From positions 1-42,826 of the forward strand of contig JACQVA010000144.1 of the NCBI GenBank assembly GCA_016210005.1: 42,826 bases of DNA, given 5' to 3'. The DNA is from Deltaproteobacteria bacterium (GTDB lineage Bacteria > Desulfobacterota > Binatia > HRBIN30 > JACQVA1). Under the pieces are notes generated by a model. It ran no database searches, was not told the DNA's origin, and saw only the letters and a list, made by a program, of their open reading frames with translations. Both the position numbers and the translations under genes were made by a program. The first letter of the stretch is position 1, and each line of letters opens with the position of its first letter. Positions 38,806 through 42,826 of this stretch are shown here, piece after piece.

Positions 38806-39723
38806 ATGAGCGGCTATATCACCACGATGTTGTCGGCCGACGTACTGGTCGAGCTGGCGGAACAAAACCCCGACATGGTGTTGGTAACCCAGGACTTTGG
38901 GCCGATCGGCTCGTTCACCGAGCGCTTTCCGGCGCGCCACTTCGATGTCGGCATCACCGAAGAGAACCTCGTCGGCGTAGCCGCCGGGCTGGCCCATGCA
39001 GGCAAGCTGCCGTTCGTGATTGCGATGGCGCCCTTTGTCACCATGCGTGGCTTCGAGCAGATCCGCGACGACTGCGCTTACAACCGCAACCGCGTCAAGA
39101 TCATCGCCCCGTTCGCCGGCCTCGAGGCCGGGCCCTGGGGAGCGACGCATCACGCCATGGAGGACATCGCGTTGCTGCGCGTGATTCCCGGCATGACAAT
39201 ACTGTCGCCGGCCGATACCGCCGAAGCCTTCCGCGCGGTGCGGGCGGCGGCAACCATCGACGGGCCGGTGTACATCCGCATGGGCTTTCTCAGCTCGATC
39301 GACGGCTACGATGCGCCGCTGCGCGTGGGCGAAGCGGTGACGATGCGGGAGGGCAGCAACCTGACGATCATCGCCACCGGCAGTTGCGTCGGCGCCGCCC
39401 TGGCGGCGCACGAGGCGCTGAAGGCCGACGGCATCGGCGCGCGGGTGCTCAATATGCACACGCTCAAGCCCATCGATCGCGCGGCGATCGAACGCGCCGC
39501 CCGCGAGACCGGCCGGATCGTGACCGCCGAAGAACACTCTGTGATCGGCGGACTCGGCGCTGCGGTGGCGGAAATCGTGGCCGAACTCGGGGTCGGGCGG
39601 GTCCACCGCGTCGGAATCAACGACGTGTTTTGCACCGAGGTCGAGCCCTATCCCGAATTGCTGCGTATTCACGGCCTCGACGCGGCGGGCATCGAAGCGG
39701 CTGCGCGCCGGCTGCTGGTGTAG
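38806..39723 (+). CDS. Transketolase, C-terminal subunit
   Basis: 305 aa from ATG 38806 with AGAAGGGG 7 nt upstream. It contains the pyrimidine-binding domain (E-N-L-V-G-V-A-A-G-L-A, I-A-M-A-P-F-V-T-M-R) and the C-terminal swivelling domain (V-T-A-E-E-H-S-V-I-G-G-L-G), the second half of split transketolases. These need an N-terminal PP-domain partner to bind thiamine diphosphate; no such gene lies on either side in this window. The partner must be elsewhere, or the protein has another role. E in E-E-N-L is the conserved cofactor-activating glutamate. Confidence 0.8.
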   Translation: MSGYITTMLSADVLVELAEQNPDMVLVTQDFGPIGSFTERFPARHFDVGITEENLVGVAAGLAHAGKLPFVIAMAPFVTMRGFEQIRDDCAYNRNRVKIIAPFAGLEAGPWGATHHAMEDIALLRVIPGMTILSPADTAEAFRAVRAAATIDGPVYIRMGFLSSIDGYDAPLRVGEAVTMREGSNLTIIATGSCVGAALAAHEALKADGIGARVLNMHTLKPIDRAAIERAARETGRIVTAEEHSVIGGLGAAVAEIVAELGVGRVHRVGINDVFCTEVEPYPELLRIHGLDAAGIEAAARRLLV

Positions 39724-39842
39724 GCGGTGCCGGCAGCGGCGCAGGTGACCGGTCAGGTGCGTGCGCATCCTCCCATTGTCATTGGCCGCCGGCTGCCGTA
39801 AGGAAAGGACCCGCTCGCCGCTGGTGACGAGCACCGATCGAA

Positions 39843-42254
39843 ATGGCTACACCACTGCGGCTCCTGCTGGTCGAGGACTCTGAAGACGACTGCACGTTGC
39901 TGCTGCACCAGCTGCGCGAGGCGGGCTACCAGGTCACCTGTACCAGGGTCGAAACCGCCGCCGCCTTGCACGCGGCCTTAGCCACCGGCAGCTGGGACAT
40001 CGTCATTACCGATTACTCGTTGCCCCAGTTCAGCGGCCCGGCCGCGCTGCAACTGGTGCAGGAGAGCGGCCGTGATCTGCCGGTGATCGTCGTCTCCGGC
40101 GCCATCGGCGAGGAAATCGCGGTGGCGATGATGAAAGCCGGCGCGCACGATTTCGCCCGCAAGGGCCATCTCACCCGCTTGGGAGCCGCGATCGAACGCG
40201 AATTGCAGGCGGCCCAGCAGCGGCGCGAGCGCAGGCGGGCCGAGGAGGCTCTGCGCCACAACGAGGCGCAGTTCCGCTCCCTGATCGAACACGCGCTCGA
40301 CCTCATCAGCATCCTGACTCTCGACGGCACAGTGCGTTTCGCCAGCCCATCGTACGAAGCCGTTCTGGGATATGCCCCCGCTGCGATCGAGGGTGGCAAC
40401 CTGTTCGACCAAGTGCATCCGGACGACCTGCCGGCGACGCGCCAGGCGTTCGCGCAACTGCTCGCCCATCCCGGCGACACCATCACGACCGAAGTGCGCT
40501 TACGTCACCGCGACGGCTCGTGGCGAACCCTGGAAAGCCTGGCGACTAATCTGCTCGCCGACCCGGTGGTGGCCGGCATCGTCGTCAATGCCCGCGACAT
40601 CAGCGAACGCAAACGCGCCGAGCAGGCGTCGCACCAGGCCAAGCTCGCCGCCGAAGCCGCCAGCCGCGCTAAGAGCGAGTTCGTCGCCGAGGTCAGCCAC
40701 CAGATCCGTACCCCGATGAGCGGCATCATGGGCGCCGCCGAGCTGGTCTTGGCCAGTCAGTTGAGTGCTGACCAACGCGAGTGCGTCGAGCTGATCAAGA
40801 CCTCGGCCGAACAGCTGCTGACGGTGGTCAACGACATGCTCGATGTGGCCAAAGTCGAGGCCGGAAAGCTGGACCTTGTCACCGGAGATTTCTCCCTCCA
40901 GGCCGTCGTCCACGCCGCCATCGAGCTGGTGGCACTGCGAGTGCGCGAAAAGGGAGTGGAGTTCATGTGCCAGGTGGCTGCGGAGGTGCCCGACGCACTC
41001 AGCGGCGACGGCGATCGCTTGCGCCAGATCCTGACCAATCTTGCCGACAGCGCCGTCAAAGTCAGCCGCGGCGGTGACGTGGTTATGCGGGTCGAGCTCG
41101 AATCCCAAACCGATGCCGCCGCCACACTCCATTTCTCCGTCAGCCAAAGCGGCGGCGACCTCGTCGCCGAGCACCAGCAGGTGCTGTTCGACACGGTCGA
41201 GCCGGCGAACTCGGCCACGGGGGCTGCGGCCGGCAACGAGATCGGCGTGGTCATCGCCGCCAAGCTGGTGGCGATCATGGGCGGACAGCTGTGGGCCGCG
41301 CGCCGGCCCCGAGGCGACAGCGCGGTGCATTTCACCGCTTGCTTCGGCCGCGCCACCGCACCGGCCGCCAGCCCCGCGGCGGTGGAGGCGCTGCGTGATC
41401 TGCCGGTATTGGTGGTCGATGACAACGCCGCCAACGGCCGCTTGCTAGAAGAAATGCTCGGCAGTTGGGGCCTGCGCCCGAGCGTGGTCAACGGCGGCTG
41501 GGCGGCGCTGGCCGCCATGGCGCAAGCGGTGGCCGCGGGCGAACCCTTCCCGCTGGTGGTGGTCGATGCGCAAATGCCCGAGATGGACGGCTTCGCTCTG
41601 ATGGAGGAGATCAAGAAGCGGCGCCGCTTGGCCGGGGCGACCGTGATGCTGCTGCCGGTCGCCGCCTCGCCCGAGGAGCGCGCCCGCGGCCGCGAGTCGG
41701 GGGCCGGTGACTTCGTGATCAAACCGGTTCAGCCGGCTGAGCTGCGGGCGGCGGTACTCGCTGCGCTGGCGGGGCACGAGCGCGCGGTGCGCCGGCGGCC
41801 GGTGCGGCCGGCCCCCGAGCTGCAGCCCGAGCAACGGCCGTTGCGCGTACTGCTCGCAGAGGACAACTTGGTGAACCAGCACCTCACCGTGCGGCTGCTC
41901 GAAAAACGCGGCCACCACGTCGTCGCCGTCAGCAACGGCCGCGCCGCCCTTGCTGCGGTCGAGCGGGAAGCCTTCGATCTTGTCCTGATGGACGTGCAGA
42001 TGCCCGAGATGGACGGGCTGCAAGCCACCGCCGCGATCCGCGCCGGAGAACGCACCACCGGCGCTCACCTGCCCATAGTCGCGCTCACCGCGCGGGCCAT
42101 GAAGGGCGACAACGAACGCTGCCTGGCGGCGGGCATGGACGCCTACGTCAGCAAACCGCTCCAAGCACACAAGTTGTTTGCAACCATCCGCAGTGTCCTC
42201 GCCGACGAGGCGAAGTACCGCAAACCGGCCTCAGGTACGTTACCGGCGAGTTAG
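39843..42254 (+). CDS. Hybrid histidine kinase with three receivers and a degraded ATPase domain
   Basis: 803 aa, no membrane segments. Domains in order: receiver 1 (1-120, D57), PAS (about 140-255), HisKA (275-345, H286 in E-V-S-H-Q-I-R-T-P), HATPase (about 390-500), receiver 2 (about 515-640) and receiver 3 (about 665-790, complete M-D-V-Q-M-P-E-M-D-G and K-P). The HATPase is degenerate: the N-box reads L-T-N-L-A-D-S-A with Ser in place of the Mg-binding Asn, the G1 box reads V-S-Q-S-G-G in place of V-x-D-T-G-x-G, and the G2 glycines are missing. It may accept phosphate from another kinase. The start has no strong ribosome binding site. Confidence 0.85.
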   Translation: MATPLRLLLVEDSEDDCTLLLHQLREAGYQVTCTRVETAAALHAALATGSWDIVITDYSLPQFSGPAALQLVQESGRDLPVIVVSGAIGEEIAVAMMKAGAHDFARKGHLTRLGAAIERELQAAQQRRERRRAEEALRHNEAQFRSLIEHALDLISILTLDGTVRFASPSYEAVLGYAPAAIEGGNLFDQVHPDDLPATRQAFAQLLAHPGDTITTEVRLRHRDGSWRTLESLATNLLADPVVAGIVVNARDISERKRAEQASHQAKLAAEAASRAKSEFVAEVSHQIRTPMSGIMGAAELVLASQLSADQRECVELIKTSAEQLLTVVNDMLDVAKVEAGKLDLVTGDFSLQAVVHAAIELVALRVREKGVEFMCQVAAEVPDALSGDGDRLRQILTNLADSAVKVSRGGDVVMRVELESQTDAAATLHFSVSQSGGDLVAEHQQVLFDTVEPANSATGAAAGNEIGVVIAAKLVAIMGGQLWAARRPRGDSAVHFTACFGRATAPAASPAAVEALRDLPVLVVDDNAANGRLLEEMLGSWGLRPSVVNGGWAALAAMAQAVAAGEPFPLVVVDAQMPEMDGFALMEEIKKRRRLAGATVMLLPVAASPEERARGRESGAGDFVIKPVQPAELRAAVLAALAGHERAVRRRPVRPAPELQPEQRPLRVLLAEDNLVNQHLTVRLLEKRGHHVVAVSNGRAALAAVEREAFDLVLMDVQMPEMDGLQATAAIRAGERTTGAHLPIVALTARAMKGDNERCLAAGMDAYVSKPLQAHKLFATIRSVLADEAKYRKPASGTLPAS

Positions 42255-42394
42255 GGTCCCTCGCTGGCGGAGCGGGGGCGTGGTGCTCGCGGATAGGGCA
42301 AGGCACGACGATGAACCCTCACCGCTCGCGAGCTATACAGCAGGACGCCGGCGACCCAATTCCAGCTCGGGCCGCGAGCGCAAGCGAGTGCGGT

Positions 42395-42826
<432 letters not shown>

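Overview
The window is GC-rich bacterial DNA with very few non-coding gaps. The mix of genes (two DUF1329 proteins, an ethylbenzene-dehydrogenase-like molybdoenzyme, an old-yellow-enzyme-like reductase, tandem radical-SAM-like paralogs and a three-receiver hybrid kinase) suggests an environmental proteobacterium-like lineage, possibly Deltaproteobacteria or Binatia. That placement is inference from gene content. No rRNA, tRNA, CRISPR array, integrase or transposase was seen.

Left part (1-6400). A partial DUF1329 gene is followed by accessory DNA read almost entirely on the minus strand. It holds a broken MntA-HepT toxin-antitoxin gene, a DUF433/DUF5615 pair, an anti-phage dCTP deaminase (AvcD-like) with a small overlapping downstream gene, and three fragments of DNA-methyltransferase tails, each carrying short palindromic insertions.

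Defence locus (5257-21210, minus strand). Reading 5' to 3' the order is: a 1694-aa DEAD-type helicase with DUF1998 and a C-terminal nuclease-like domain; a RelBE-like pair; a SNF2-type helicase; a MazEF-like pair; an S23 four-helix-bundle gene inside inverted repeat arrays; a 1655-aa adenine methyltransferase fused to a LexA/UmuD-like S24 domain; an unknown 161-aa protein; and a PD-(D/E)XK-type nuclease. Two helicases, DUF1998 and an adenine methylase recall class 1 DISARM, but the architecture differs and I do not recognise it as a named system. The methyltransferase gene alone carries eight in-frame short-repeat insertions; I noticed none in the two helicase genes.

Catabolic operon (21395-29634, minus strand). 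An OYE/dienoyl-CoA-reductase-like flavoenzyme, a DUF1329 protein, an alpha/beta hydrolase, an SDR dehydrogenase and a type II DMSO-reductase-family catalytic subunit are packed together. Together they suggest oxidation of a hydrophobic or cyclic (for example steroid-like) substrate. The gaps on either side of the SDR gene are filled by inverted repeats, one holding a remnant of a GxxExxY gene.

Radical-SAM cluster (30401-37155, minus strand). An HpnA-like epimerase is followed by four related proteins, each with a C-x8-C-x2-C motif, plus a 51-aa protein resembling only their Cys-rich C-terminus and a 20-codon ORF joined to its neighbours by two ATGA overlaps. The pathway is unknown.

Right end (37450-42826). 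A hotdog thioesterase, a secreted protein of unknown function, an orphan transketolase C-terminal half, a hybrid histidine kinase with a degraded ATP-binding domain, and the 3' part of a MoxR-type AAA ATPase gene that runs off the window.
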